Shown: positions 1 to 8,880, counted from the stretch's first letter. The stretch is 64,000 bases of DNA from Verrucomicrobiota bacterium (GCA_023269545.1 JAHFTB010000006.1:1-64000); one strand, 5' to 3'. Numbers and translations are program-made. The notes: generated from the sequence alone by a model not told the origin.

Positions 1-142
1 CTTAGATTTTCACTCTCCTTACGCCTTCTTAAATCTTCATTTCAAAAAAATTATTTACCTCATCAATTAATCCAATTTTCTCTGCTTCCTAGCTGTCTAT
101 TTTTTCGGGGGAACTCCAGACTACCTTTGGGAGGTATGGGCC

Positions 143-451
143 ATGACTCACGAAATGAAAAGTCTGATATCCCGAGAAAGCCTTACCCTTGAGCCTTCGG
201 CGATTGATCGAGTAACGGGAAGCGATATTAGAAGCACTGCAAGGAAAGCAGTTAAGAATATTGAGGCCATACTCGCCGGTGGGGCTACTATAGAAGCTCG
301 CAGGTATAAGATCAATAACCGAGAATTAGAACGTTATAGTATTGCTGAACTGCTTCAACTTCTTTCCTTTTGGCGTAAAGAATTAGCCGATGAAGAGCGT
401 AAGGAAAAGGGAGCGAGTAAACTGGGTCCTCATATCGAATTTCGTATTTAG
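143..451 (+). CDS. Phage head-tail joining protein, gpW-like
   Basis: This 102-residue protein precedes the portal gene by 7 bases, the position lambda gpW occupies before portal gpB. The C-terminal half has the gpW-like pattern of a basic residue-to-matrix segment (RYKINNRELERYS) followed by a helix ending in a short polar tail. In lambda, gpW closes the filled head and prepares it for tail attachment. The start is ATG with a good ribosome site (ggaggt, 129-134). The match is by length, context and weak similarity, so the family call is an inference. The terminase gene expected upstream is not recognisable in bases 1-142. Confidence 0.65.
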   Translation: MTHEMKSLISRESLTLEPSAIDRVTGSDIRSTARKAVKNIEAILAGGATIEARRYKINNRELERYSIAELLQLLSFWRKELADEERKEKGASKLGPHIEFRI

Positions 452-458
452 ATAATTT

Positions 459-1949
459 ATGAAACTACTAGATTTTATCAGCACCCTGGGGAATAAATGG
501 TGGCGAGGAGAACGCCATCAACAGGCGACTTCAATACAAATTCGTGTTTTAAGCCAAGCGGCTGCGAGTAGCCGATTAGAGGATTCCTGGTCTTCCTTCC
601 CTGTTAACGTGGACGCCCACATCTATCAGGAATGGACCACTCTTGTTGCTCGTAGTCGAGAGGGCGTTGAAAATTACGATCATTTAAAGAAGTATGTTCA
701 ATTAGTTCGTGATAATGTGGCTGGTCCCAGTGGATTTAAATTAGATGCTGAGATTCGATATCCGGATGGCGAACTAGATAAATTGACATCGGATGCAATC
801 GAAAAATCTTATGAAACCTTTTCAAGGAAAGGGAATTTTGATACTACTGGTATGCTATCTCGAGCAGATGCCGAGCGAATGATGCTTTCGACTTGGGCAG
901 CCGATGGAGAAGTGATTTGCATTGTTCGATATGGATCCCAGTTTCCTCATGGAATTGCCTTTCAATTTGTAGATCCTATGCGGTTGGATCCTACTAATTA
1001 TCAGAAACTCACCAATGGAAATGTGATTCGTCATGGGATAGAAATGGATGAGGATAATCGCCCTGTAGCCTACCATTTTAAGGAACAAAACGAACAGCAA
1101 TTTGGGTATATTATTGGAGGACGTAGTGGAATTAGAGTGCCCGCTAATCAAATTATCCATTGGTTTTTACCGGAAAAAGTAGGGCAGAAACGCGGTTTGC
1201 CTCCTGCTCGTACTGCTTTATGGAGAATGAGGATGATTGCAGGTTTTGAAGATGCAGCTATTACCAATGCTCGCATAGGAGCTTCAAAAACAGGATTAAT
1301 GAAGAATTTGGATGCGGATCCCCACCCAGAGCCGATTCAATTTGATGTGAAGCCAGGAGTAATTCAAGACATTGGAAATAGAGAATTAATCCCATTTACC
1401 CCACAATTTCCTGAGTCCACTATTGAAATTTTCCTAAGAACACTTCTTCGAAGTAGTGGAGCAGGACTTAACGTGAGCTATCATAACTTGGCAAATGATT
1501 TAACCAGTGTAAATTTTTCTAGCATTCGCCAGGGAGCCCTTGATGAGCGTGAAGTCTGGAAGGGGCTTCAGCATTCATTTCGTGAGGGAGTGGTAGTTCC
1601 TATGTATGAGAAATGGTTGGCATGCGCCTTACTTAATGAAGTGATTAAAATAAATGGCAGGCCACTAAACTTTGCAAATCCGGAAAAATATAAGTCCGTA
1701 TCCTTTAAAGGACGTAGTTGGCCTTGGATTGATCCAGCAGCAGAGCAAGCGGCAAATGAACGTGCAGTTGCCCAAGGATTTAAATCCCGCAGTGAAGTGA
1801 TCAGGGAAACCAGCAACCGAGATCCTGGAGATGTTTGGAGCGAAATGGAAAAGGAAAATATCGAATTAAAGAAACGAGGCATTGTACCGCTAATTCCTTC
1901 CGGATCTGTGCCACCGAGCAACGAAAACTTGGCTACCTATGAATCTTGA
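459..1949 (+). CDS. Phage portal protein, lambda gpB family
   Basis: This 496-residue protein matches lambda-family portals in length and in their typical order of blocks. These are an N-terminal segment with SREGVENYDHLKKYV, a central block with ADAERMMLSTWAADGE, and a later block with SYHNLANDLTSVNFSSIR. Portals form the dodecameric ring at one head vertex through which DNA enters and leaves, and to which the connector and tail bind. The gene sits between gpW and the capsid gene, as in lambda-like head modules. It looks full length with no frameshift. Confidence 0.92.
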   Translation: MKLLDFISTLGNKWWRGERHQQATSIQIRVLSQAAASSRLEDSWSSFPVNVDAHIYQEWTTLVARSREGVENYDHLKKYVQLVRDNVAGPSGFKLDAEIRYPDGELDKLTSDAIEKSYETFSRKGNFDTTGMLSRADAERMMLSTWAADGEVICIVRYGSQFPHGIAFQFVDPMRLDPTNYQKLTNGNVIRHGIEMDEDNRPVAYHFKEQNEQQFGYIIGGRSGIRVPANQIIHWFLPEKVGQKRGLPPARTALWRMRMIAGFEDAAITNARIGASKTGLMKNLDADPHPEPIQFDVKPGVIQDIGNRELIPFTPQFPESTIEIFLRTLLRSSGAGLNVSYHNLANDLTSVNFSSIRQGALDEREVWKGLQHSFREGVVVPMYEKWLACALLNEVIKINGRPLNFANPEKYKSVSFKGRSWPWIDPAAEQAANERAVAQGFKSRSEVIRETSNRDPGDVWSEMEKENIELKKRGIVPLIPSGSVPPSNENLATYES

Positions 1950-1960
1950 TCCTCTGGCAG

Positions 1961-2434
1961 TTAAGGCTGAGGAATAAAAGCCTTTAGTAGAACATAGATC
2001 AATCCGGACAATAGGCTCAGAGTGGCAAACAGCGTGGCAAGGTGTAAACCAACCATCCATTTGATCATTCTGGTTTCAAGCCCGGCGATCTTGTTTTCCA
2101 ATCCAGCAGTCTTGGTTTCTAATTTGGTATCAAGAGCAGCTATGTCTCCCTTGAATTCAGACCTTAGGTCTTTGATTTCAGCTCTGACCTCACTGATTTC
2201 TGTCTTTAGTTCGGATCTGACTGATGCGATTTCGGTTTTTACCTCACCAATTTCAGCTTTGAGATAATCCTTGGTAACCAGGTTCTTATTGTCGCTCTCA
2301 GTAGCCTCCACAATCGTTTCAGCCAGGATTTGGGCCTGGGGTACGGAAAACCCGTTGGCTTCAAGATCCTTAGAAATGGCTAACGTGCTGAGACTCACAG
2401 GGGAAATATAGCTGATCATCGAGGGCCTGTCCAT
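1961..2434 (-). CDS. Coiled-coil membrane protein, DUF1640-like, inserted in the head module
   Basis: This 157-residue protein is encoded against the direction of the phage genes, between portal and capsid. Residues about 50-125 form heptads rich in Glu/Lys with repeated units such as EIGEVKTEI, SELKTEI and AEIKDLRSEF. A hydrophobic membrane segment follows at about 130-152. The layout resembles DUF1640 (CCDC90-like) proteins, whose bacterial role is unknown. Opposite orientation and isolation suggest a moron, an extra gene acquired by the prophage. A decayed relative lies at 50050-50240, sharing the N-terminal STLAIS block and the C-terminal membrane segment. Function is not known. Confidence 0.7.
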   Translation of the reverse strand: MDRPSMISYISPVSLSTLAISKDLEANGFSVPQAQILAETIVEATESDNKNLVTKDYLKAEIGEVKTEIASVRSELKTEISEVRAEIKDLRSEFKGDIAALDTKLETKTAGLENKIAGLETRMIKWMVGLHLATLFATLSLLSGLIYVLLKAFIPQP

Positions 2435-2534
2435 GAAATCTCAAACCATAGAGTGAGAGCGAAGATAAGCAGATTGGCATCTGCATAAAAATGCAGAAGA
2501 CAGAATTTTTAGCTTTGAGAAACTTCTCGCAGAA

Positions 2535-4406
2535 ATGGGAAAGATCTCAGAACAATTTTTCAGTGAGCCGATGCGGAGGATGATGAGCATCGAGCAAGTG
2601 AATGCCGAAGCACGAACCATTGAATTATCATTTAGCTCTAATTCAGAAATTGAGCGTCGGCCAGGAGTAATTGAAATTCTGAGCCATGCCCCGGGCGCTT
2701 GCGATTTAAGCCGTCTCAATAAGAGAGCAAACTTACTTTTTAACCATAACCTAAATATTGTACTAGGCGTAGTAGAATCTGCCCGAATCGACCCCGATGG
2801 GCATGGAAGAGCCATAGTACGATTTGGAAAATCAGAAGAAGCCGAACGAGTCTGGAAAGACGTTCAAGATAAAATCTTATGTCAAGCTTCCGTCGGATAT
2901 CGAGTGAAAGAAGTGAAGTATTCCTCAAGGTCAGAAAGTGACTCCGAGTTTTATACTATTACGAAATGGGAACCCTATGAAATCAGCATCGTTACAGCTC
3001 CCGCCGATTCCTCTGTAGGCATAGGAAGAAGCCTTACAATGAAAGAATTTATGGAAAAAACTATCACTGCGCCAGAAGAGGTGCCCGCTTCGGCTCCGGT
3101 AGAGCCTAAAATGAGTATTAATATTGAAACCGAGCGCAGTCTTGGTCGCCAAACTGAACAAGATCGAGTTCGTGCCATAATAGACGCTGGAAAACAATAT
3201 AGCATGCAAGACATCGCCATGCGGGCTATTGAGGAGGGCAAGAGTCTTGCTGAAACTAAAGACCTCTTCCTCTCCGCACTGAACCAACGCAATCATAAAA
3301 TTGTGGATGGAACAAAGCCCATTGGATTAAGCGAAAAAGAGAGCCGATCCTTTTCCATGGTAAAACTCATTCGTGCGCTTTCCTCCCCAGAAGATCCGAG
3401 TGCTAGGAAAGGCGCTGCCTTTGAACTTGAAGCCTGTTCTGCCGCCGCCGATCAAGTATCCCACCGATCCCTGAAAGGGACGATGATTCCAGTCGACGTA
3501 TTAACGACCCCGCTCTTAGCACAGCGAAGTGGAAATACCATCTCCATGATGTCGGGAAGCGGATACACCGGGAGCGGCGGAAATACCGTACAAACTCATC
3601 TATTAGCCGCATCCTTCATCGATGTCTTAAGGAATCGTACCGTTATCATGCAAGTTGCAACCCAGCTCAGTGGACTTGTGGGAAATATTGACATTCCCAA
3701 ACAAACCACGACTTCTTCCGGCTATTGGATTGGTGAAGATGGAGATGCAAACAAGCAAGATATTAACTTTGGTCTAGTTTCCTTAAAACCCAAGACCGTA
3801 GCCAACTATGGAGAAATTACCCGTAAAATGCTCGTTCAGCCCAGCCTTTCCGTAGAAATGTTGCTTCGAAACGATCTTGCTGCAGGACTTGCGCGAGCAA
3901 TCGATAAAGCAGGATTTTATGGAGATGGAACTAGCAATGCACCCACGGGAATTAAGAATACCAGTGGAATTCATAATGCTAAATTTGCATCCGATGACCC
4001 CACATTTAAAGAACTCATTGCCATGGAAACCGCCATTGCAATGGAAAATGCGGATGTCGAGAATATGGCACTTGTAGTAAATCCCTCCTTCCGAGGATAT
4101 GCGAAAACCGCCTTAAAATTCCCCACTGCCTCCACCAATGGCGGGACCATTTGGGAAGGTGGAAATACCGTCAATGGCTATCGCACCGAAGTCACCAACC
4201 AAATTTCCACTGGAGACATCTTCTTTGGGAACTTTGCTGACTTTTTAATAGGACTCTGGGGAGGACTCGAAATTACCGTGGATCCTTACACCCACAGCGC
4301 CAAAGGCCGGATCAGAATCGTATCCATGCAAGATGTCGACTTCACCATCCGACGTGCCGTTTCATTCTGCTACGGAAGCAAACAGAAACTGAAAGTAGCG
4401 GCCTAA
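2535..4406 (+). CDS. Prohead protease fused to HK97-type major capsid protein
   Basis: One 623-residue ORF carries two head functions. Residues 1-165 match HK97-family prohead proteases, with candidate catalytic His71 (LFNHN) and Ser119 (ASVGY), followed by the typical WEPYEISIVTAPAD block. A linker of about 165-280 contains charged helical sequence that could act as the scaffold (delta) domain. Residues about 310-623 match HK97 capsid proteins, with LAQRSGNTISMM, GYWIGEDGD and YGDGTSNAPTGI. Such fusions are known in some phages, while HK97 itself uses two genes. Protease self-cleavage would release the capsid subunit. An ATG at 2571 is an alternative start, as neither start has a strong ribosome site. 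Confidence 0.93.
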   Translation: MGKISEQFFSEPMRRMMSIEQVNAEARTIELSFSSNSEIERRPGVIEILSHAPGACDLSRLNKRANLLFNHNLNIVLGVVESARIDPDGHGRAIVRFGKSEEAERVWKDVQDKILCQASVGYRVKEVKYSSRSESDSEFYTITKWEPYEISIVTAPADSSVGIGRSLTMKEFMEKTITAPEEVPASAPVEPKMSINIETERSLGRQTEQDRVRAIIDAGKQYSMQDIAMRAIEEGKSLAETKDLFLSALNQRNHKIVDGTKPIGLSEKESRSFSMVKLIRALSSPEDPSARKGAAFELEACSAAADQVSHRSLKGTMIPVDVLTTPLLAQRSGNTISMMSGSGYTGSGGNTVQTHLLAASFIDVLRNRTVIMQVATQLSGLVGNIDIPKQTTTSSGYWIGEDGDANKQDINFGLVSLKPKTVANYGEITRKMLVQPSLSVEMLLRNDLAAGLARAIDKAGFYGDGTSNAPTGIKNTSGIHNAKFASDDPTFKELIAMETAIAMENADVENMALVVNPSFRGYAKTALKFPTASTNGGTIWEGGNTVNGYRTEVTNQISTGDIFFGNFADFLIGLWGGLEITVDPYTHSAKGRIRIVSMQDVDFTIRRAVSFCYGSKQKLKVAA

Positions 4407-4412
4407 CAAACC

Positions 4413-4703
4413 ATGTCCCCCCTAGTCGCTGTGAAAAAACATGGCGACTTGGGGGCGCCCCTTAAAACAATGAGTACCGAAGAACGAGACGAAATCCTTG
4501 GTTATCTAAAAGCTGTCCTCAGCCTTTTAAAATGGTTTGGAGGTGGTTCTTTTTTAGCTCTTTGCGCGCTCATTGCTCTTAATATATCTGACCATTTCGA
4601 CCAGGCGCATATTAAAAAAGACGTGGAATGGATGCGTCCGAAAGTGGAACGACTTTGGTATAGAGGAGAACCACTTTCAATATCTGAAGATAAGCTGAAA
4701 TAG
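4413..4703 (+). CDS. Small membrane protein of the lysis region
   Basis: This 96-residue protein has one hydrophobic span at about 38-60 (LLKWFGGGSFLALCALIAL) flanked by charged ends. It lies 6 bases after the capsid gene and 5 bases before the holin, so it probably belongs to the lysis cassette. The start is uncertain: ATG at 4470 would give a 77-residue product beginning STEERDEI and keep the membrane span. No family is recognised. A holin accessory or antiholin role is possible from context only. Confidence 0.6.
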   Translation: MSPLVAVKKHGDLGAPLKTMSTEERDEILGYLKAVLSLLKWFGGGSFLALCALIALNISDHFDQAHIKKDVEWMRPKVERLWYRGEPLSISEDKLK

Positions 4704-4708
4704 TAGCT

Positions 4709-5122
4709 ATGTTTAATATTCCTGCCGCTGTAACTGCTATTACCGCATTGGTGAACAAATTTGTTCCCGATCGAGATGCTCAAATTAAGTTACAAGCAGA
4801 GATTGAAACTAAACTAATCGAATATCAACATCAACAGCTCAATAACCAAGCAGAGATTAACAAGGTAGAGGCAGCCTCTCCGTCATTTTTTGTTGCTGGT
4901 TGGCGACCTGCCTGTGGTTGGTGCGGTGCATTGGGCCTGTTGTGGCAATTTTTTCTAGCGCCGATCATCACCTGGGCAGCAACCCTATCAGGAAGCAAAG
5001 TTACACTTCCTGTCATCCCCAGTGAGGAACTTTTCCAGCTTGTACTGGCTTTATTAGGCCTCGCTGGATGGAGAACACTGGACAAAATTAAAAACGTTGC
5101 CACCACAGCGGTTAAAAAATGA
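4709..5122 (+). CDS. Holin, 3-TM (GTA-holin-like) family
   Basis: This 137-residue protein has an N-terminal amphipathic helix, a charged helical stretch and the motif AGWRPACGW near residue 63. Two clear hydrophobic spans follow at about 70-92 and 106-122. The RP motif before the first span is typical of the 3-TM holin family found in gene transfer agents and prophages. Holins form membrane lesions that let the endolysin reach the cell wall. The last 4 bases overlap the endolysin gene, which supports a lysis cassette. Confidence 0.85.
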   Translation: MFNIPAAVTAITALVNKFVPDRDAQIKLQAEIETKLIEYQHQQLNNQAEINKVEAASPSFFVAGWRPACGWCGALGLLWQFFLAPIITWAATLSGSKVTLPVIPSEELFQLVLALLGLAGWRTLDKIKNVATTAVKK

Positions 5123-5583
5123 TCACATCACTTATAGATCAGCGATCGGAAAAAAACATTCAGACGCTCGTGCCCGAGGCACAGCAAGTTTTTCGAGATT
5201 TTTTGATTGCTCTTAATGAAAATTTTATGACGCTAGAAATAAACGCAGTCGTCATTTGCGGAACTCGAACCTATGCTGAGCAAGATGTGCTTTATGCCAA
5301 GGGAAGGACCATCAAAGGGAAGATAGTTACGAATGCGCGGGGAGGATATTCTTACCATAACTTTGGAATAGCAATTGATATTGGGCTCTTTAAATACGGT
5401 AAATACCTCGATGACCATCCGAAACTCTATGAACAAATCGGAATCATTGTACGTAAATTCCCAGAATTAGAATGGGGAGGCGACTGGAAGAGTCCCTGTG
5501 ATCCTCCACACGTTCAATATCGCACATTTTGCACTATGGCTGAGCTTCGGGAACGAGTCGCCAAAAAACAGGAAATTGTATAA
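5119..5583 (+). CDS. Endolysin, M15 peptidase (L-alanyl-D-glutamate peptidase type)
   Basis: This 154-residue protein has the zinc-peptidase M15 signature. SYHNFGIAIDIG supplies the zinc ligands His80 and Asp87, a Glu-Trp pair follows at 118-119, and DPPHVQY gives the third ligand His131. Members such as phage T5 endolysin cleave peptide crosslinks of peptidoglycan. There is no signal peptide, so export should depend on the overlapping upstream holin. The cassette lies between the capsid and connector genes, which is an unusual place for lysis genes. Confidence 0.93.
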   Translation: MITSLIDQRSEKNIQTLVPEAQQVFRDFLIALNENFMTLEINAVVICGTRTYAEQDVLYAKGRTIKGKIVTNARGGYSYHNFGIAIDIGLFKYGKYLDDHPKLYEQIGIIVRKFPELEWGGDWKSPCDPPHVQYRTFCTMAELRERVAKKQEIV

Positions 5584-5882
5584 TGAAAGAAAACCTCGAC
5601 ATCTTTATTTCTCATTTTGGACAAGACGTTGTATTTGAAAACGGCGGCACCCTTCACGAAATAAGGGCAATTTTTGACAACGCCTTTTACGATGCTTCGA
5701 TTGGAGAAATAGTTCTCGATACCACACAACCTCGCCTCACCTGTAAACTCGAAGACATTCGAGGCATTAAACGAGGAGATTATGTAAATATAGAAGAAAA
5801 AAAATTTAGCGTTCTTCAAATTCAACCAGACGGCACAGGAATGGCCACTGCTTTATTAGCACATGAGCGAAATTTTCATTAA
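5583..5882 (+). CDS. Head-tail connector, lambda gpFII-like
   Basis: This 99-residue, beta-rich protein has the FII-like pattern: an N-terminal HFGQDVVFENGG, a mid DTTQPRLTCKLEDIRGIKRGD turn and a C-terminal strand QIQPDGTGMATALLA. FII-type proteins sit at the head-tail joint and provide the docking face for the tail. It overlaps the endolysin stop by one base and the next gene by 20 bases, so the genes are translationally linked. Assignment is by family pattern and order. Confidence 0.75.
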   Translation: MKENLDIFISHFGQDVVFENGGTLHEIRAIFDNAFYDASIGEIVLDTTQPRLTCKLEDIRGIKRGDYVNIEEKKFSVLQIQPDGTGMATALLAHERNFH

Positions 5883-6369
5883 TGCAAATGGTCTAAATAA
5901 GGCTGTAGAAAAACTGCGGCTTCCTGATGAAACCTTGCAAAAAATCATCAACCGTGCAATTGCCCAAACAGCTCGCTGGGGCCTTCAGAGAGCAATTTCC
6001 TTATTAGGTAAGGCAACCCGAGTAAGCGCCAAAAAATTAAAAACACGAGGGCGTATTGACATTAAGCATGCTGAGGCTGGTTACGCATCAATTTGGCTTG
6101 GCCTTGATGATGTGGGACTTGGACACATGAAACCCAGGAAAACAAAAACCGGCATAAAAGCTGCAGCTGGAAAAATCATGGTTCCCGGAGGGTTCATCGC
6201 CAAAAAAAACGTGTTTAAGCGGCGCGGAAAGAATCGGGTTCCAATAGATAAGCAAATGTTTGCGCTCCATGAACATGCTGAGCCCGCATTGCGGCAGGTA
6301 GCGGATGAAGTCAGCTTGCGATTACAGGAAAATTTTGATCGGGCCTACGAAGCCATTGTCTACAAATGA
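5863..6369 (+). CDS. Minor tail protein Z-like (tail completion)
   Basis: This 168-residue basic protein resembles the lambda gpZ / prophage minor tail protein Z family. It has an N-terminal helix with INRAIAQTARWGLQRAIS, a Lys-rich KATRVSAKKLKTRG segment and a C-terminal helical end. In lambda, gpZ acts late in tail completion and positions DNA for injection. It overlaps both neighbours, the FII-like connector and a second tail-completion protein, forming a head-tail joining block before the P2-type baseplate genes. Confidence 0.8.
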   Translation: MSEIFINANGLNKAVEKLRLPDETLQKIINRAIAQTARWGLQRAISLLGKATRVSAKKLKTRGRIDIKHAEAGYASIWLGLDDVGLGHMKPRKTKTGIKAAAGKIMVPGGFIAKKNVFKRRGKNRVPIDKQMFALHEHAEPALRQVADEVSLRLQENFDRAYEAIVYK

Positions 6370-6911
6370 ATCTCCCTGAAATTAATTTAACAGAGCTGCA
6401 CGAGAGCATTGCGAGTGGACTCAAAATACAGTTTCCAGGTTGTACTGTTGATTATTATTCTCGCCCTGGAGAACAAATAAAGACTCCAGCTATATTTTTT
6501 GAACTGGAGGGCATTGGAAGTGCAGATCCCCACGATATTGGGACTGAGCAACTTGAGGCGGAATTAAGATTTTCAGCGGAAGTTATTGTGACCTATAAAC
6601 AAAAGGGTCTGCTAGGTGTTCGGTTGCTTGCTTTAGGAGTAGCAAAATTTGTTCATGGCAATCGCTGGGGACATCCCGTTTCGCCTGGGCAATTTGTGGA
6701 TGCAGCTCCAGAAGCCTTTTCCGGTTCAATGGATGCCTATGAAAGTTGGCGAGTTTCTTGGACGCACACAGCCTTGCTAGGAAAAAACATTTGGGAGGAA
6801 ATCGGGATCATTCCAGATCAAGTATTAGTATCTGAGATTCCCCATGTCGGTATTTTTCACGAGCCTCGTTATATCCAGATATTCGCACAAGAAGAGGGCA
6901 AAAATGAGTAA
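6366..6911 (+). CDS. Phage tail completion/terminator-like protein
   Basis: This 181-residue protein has no firmly recognised family. The arrangement of an N-terminal helix, a PAIFFELEGI strand and later strands resembles tail terminator or gp37-type proteins, which are usually found between gpZ and gpV in such prophages. It starts 4 bases inside gpZ and ends overlapping the gpV start. Its position suggests that it caps the tail tube or joins tail to head, but this is inferred from gene order. Confidence 0.6.
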   Translation: MNLPEINLTELHESIASGLKIQFPGCTVDYYSRPGEQIKTPAIFFELEGIGSADPHDIGTEQLEAELRFSAEVIVTYKQKGLLGVRLLALGVAKFVHGNRWGHPVSPGQFVDAAPEAFSGSMDAYESWRVSWTHTALLGKNIWEEIGIIPDQVLVSEIPHVGIFHEPRYIQIFAQEEGKNE

Positions 6912-7641
6912 CTTCCGCATCGGAGAACTTGAGCGACGTCTTAACAATATCGTACGTTTCGGAAATATTATCGAAATCGACTACGACAAGGCCCGAGTTC
7001 GTGTTAAAATGGGGGATAACTCCAGCGCTTGGTTACCATGGATGACAGAGCGTGCTGGAGGTAAAGAAGGTAAAACGACTTGGAATCCACCAGCTATTGG
7101 TGAACAAGTAGTGGTACTAGCGCCATCTGGGGAATTGGCTTCGGCATTTCTTTTACCTGGCGGGATCTATAAAAAAGACCGGCCTGCAAATGGCGATAAA
7201 GCCACAATTTCTCGTACTACTTATGGGGATGGCACGGTTTCAGAATACGACCGAGAATCCCATGTGCACTTGCTTCAGCTCCCTGTTGGAGGAAAAGCTG
7301 TAGTGAAAGTGGGAGATAATGTTTCAACCGATATCACAGATTCTCAAATCACTCATCGGTTTAACTCCGGAGGCAAAATAGAAATAAATGCAAACGGAGT
7401 AACAATAACCAACGGAGAAACCTCATTAGATATAACCGCAGACGGTGTAAAAATGAGCAGAGGTGCAACCTCATTAAATATTATCTCAGGAGGCATCATT
7501 ATTAAAGGGTCCATTACTATGACAGGCTCTTTAACACAATTTAAAGGACCTCTAAAAAGTAACGGCGTAACGCTTCATAGCCACATTCACGGAGGAGTAA
7601 CAAGCGGATCGGGATCTACCGGTCCAGCAATACCTGCATAA
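6904..7641 (+). CDS. Baseplate spike protein, P2 gpV-like
   Basis: The 245-residue product begins with an OB-fold-like segment (RFGNIIEIDYDKARVRVKMG). It then has the motif LPWMTERAGGKEGKTTWNPP, which is characteristic of gpV / phage_base_V proteins. Residues about 150-225 are short repeats such as ITNGETSLDITADGV and MSRGATSLNIISGG, expected to form a beta-helix spike. The C-terminal HSHIHGG resembles the metal-binding HxH of spike tips. The protein would be the membrane-piercing tip of the contractile tail. ATG 6904 was chosen over an upstream in-frame ATG because agaggg precedes it. Confidence 0.92.
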   Translation: MSNFRIGELERRLNNIVRFGNIIEIDYDKARVRVKMGDNSSAWLPWMTERAGGKEGKTTWNPPAIGEQVVVLAPSGELASAFLLPGGIYKKDRPANGDKATISRTTYGDGTVSEYDRESHVHLLQLPVGGKAVVKVGDNVSTDITDSQITHRFNSGGKIEINANGVTITNGETSLDITADGVKMSRGATSLNIISGGIIIKGSITMTGSLTQFKGPLKSNGVTLHSHIHGGVTSGSGSTGPAIPA

Positions 7642-7642
7642 C

Positions 7643-7978
7643 ATGCGTGGAACGAATGCCACAACTGGAAAAGAGCTATCTGGACTCGATCATTTAAAAC
7701 AGTCGGTTCGAGATATCTTAACTACCCCGATTGGATCGCGTGTCCTGCTGCGTGATTATGGGTCTCGCCTTTTTGAATTAGTCGATGCCCCGCTGAACGA
7801 AGAAACCATCATGGAACTTTATGCCGCGACAATTGAAGCCCTACACAAATGGGAGCCCCGTATTGAAGTGACACGTGTATTTGTCGAGGCGATCGAGATT
7901 GGGAAAGTTATTTTTGGAGTTGAAGCAAAATATCTGGAAAGTGGAGCAACAGTAACAATTGGAGGAATTAAGATATGA
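7643..7978 (+). CDS. Baseplate wedge protein, P2 gpW / T4 gp25-like
   Basis: This 111-residue protein has the gp25-like signature: IRDILTTPIGSRV-type sequence (VRDILTTPIGSRVLLRDYGS), then APLNEETIMELY and KWEPRIEVTRV. In P2 and T4 this protein joins baseplate wedges to the sheath initiation site. It lies in the conserved V-W-J-I order, one base after gpV and overlapping gpJ by 4 bases. Confidence 0.93.
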   Translation: MRGTNATTGKELSGLDHLKQSVRDILTTPIGSRVLLRDYGSRLFELVDAPLNEETIMELYAATIEALHKWEPRIEVTRVFVEAIEIGKVIFGVEAKYLESGATVTIGGIKI

Positions 7979-8880
7979 GCTTTACGCCAATCGATCTTTC
8001 AAAACTCTCCGCTCCTGATGTTGTCGAGGAAATTGATCATAAAGTTATTATTGCCGAAATGGTAAATGATTTGAGGCGTCGTGATTTGGCATTCGATGCA
8101 CTAGTGGAAAGCGATCCTGCGTGGAAAACCCTGGAGGTAGCGGCCTATCGGGAAATGCTCCTGCGCCAGCGCGTGAATGACGTAGCGCGAAGCGTGATGC
8201 TTGCCTTTGCCAGTGGATCAGATCTTGACCATATGGGAGCCCTTTTTGGAGTTACCCGCAAAATTATTAATCCCGAGAATCTCGAAGTTATTCCGCCTAC
8301 CACAGCAGTTATGGAGGCCGATACTGATTTCCGTTACCGAATTACCCTCGCTCTTGAAGGGCTCAGTACAGCAGGTCCTGAAGGCAGCTATCTTTATCAT
8401 ACACTTAAGTGCAGTAAAATAAAGGATGCTAGTGTTGTGGGTCCTCCCACAGTTTCGCCTGGACAAGTTTTAGTCACTATCCTTGGAAATTTCGGAGATG
8501 GTACAGTCGCAGCGGAAGTGGTTGATGAAGTAAAATCGCTTCTCAATGCGGAAAATGTTCGACCTATTACAGATGAGGTAATCGTCAAGGGAGCGAAGAT
8601 CCATCACTATAAAATAGTCGCAACCCTCTACACATTCGATGGCCCGGATCCCGATGTAATCATTAATAAAGCGCGTAAAAATGCCGAGGCTTTCGTATCT
8701 TCCAGCCATCGTGTTGGACGAGACATTCCAATCTCGGGAATTTATGCGGCATTACATGTAGAAGGAGTGCAGCGTGTGGTTCTCACTGAGCCCACTGAGA
8801 CACTAAAACTCGATCATACCCAAGCGCCATACTGCGCGTATACAGATATTAAACTTACCCATGGAGGAACCGACGAATGA
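7975..8880 (+). CDS. Baseplate assembly protein, P2 gpJ-like
   Basis: This 301-residue protein shows the gpJ pattern: an N-terminal PIDLSKLSAPDVVEEIDHK, MLLRQRVNDVARSVMLAFASG and GSDLDHMGALFGVTR. It then has a GPEGSYLYHTLKCS block and the C-terminal AALHVEGVQRVVL. It forms the peripheral baseplate wedge with gpI. It overlaps gpW and gpI by 4 bases each, which implies coupled translation. Confidence 0.94.
   Translation: MSFTPIDLSKLSAPDVVEEIDHKVIIAEMVNDLRRRDLAFDALVESDPAWKTLEVAAYREMLLRQRVNDVARSVMLAFASGSDLDHMGALFGVTRKIINPENLEVIPPTTAVMEADTDFRYRITLALEGLSTAGPEGSYLYHTLKCSKIKDASVVGPPTVSPGQVLVTILGNFGDGTVAAEVVDEVKSLLNAENVRPITDEVIVKGAKIHHYKIVATLYTFDGPDPDVIINKARKNAEAFVSSSHRVGRDIPISGIYAALHVEGVQRVVLTEPTETLKLDHTQAPYCAYTDIKLTHGGTDE

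Noticed and set aside
1-142. Possible terminase C-terminus
   Set aside because: One frame is open from base 1 into the gpW gene, but its residues do not resemble any terminase end.
2441-4174. Several long reverse-strand ORFs over the capsid gene
   Set aside because: They are shadows of the capsid-protease ORF; none has a recognisable domain or a ribosome site.
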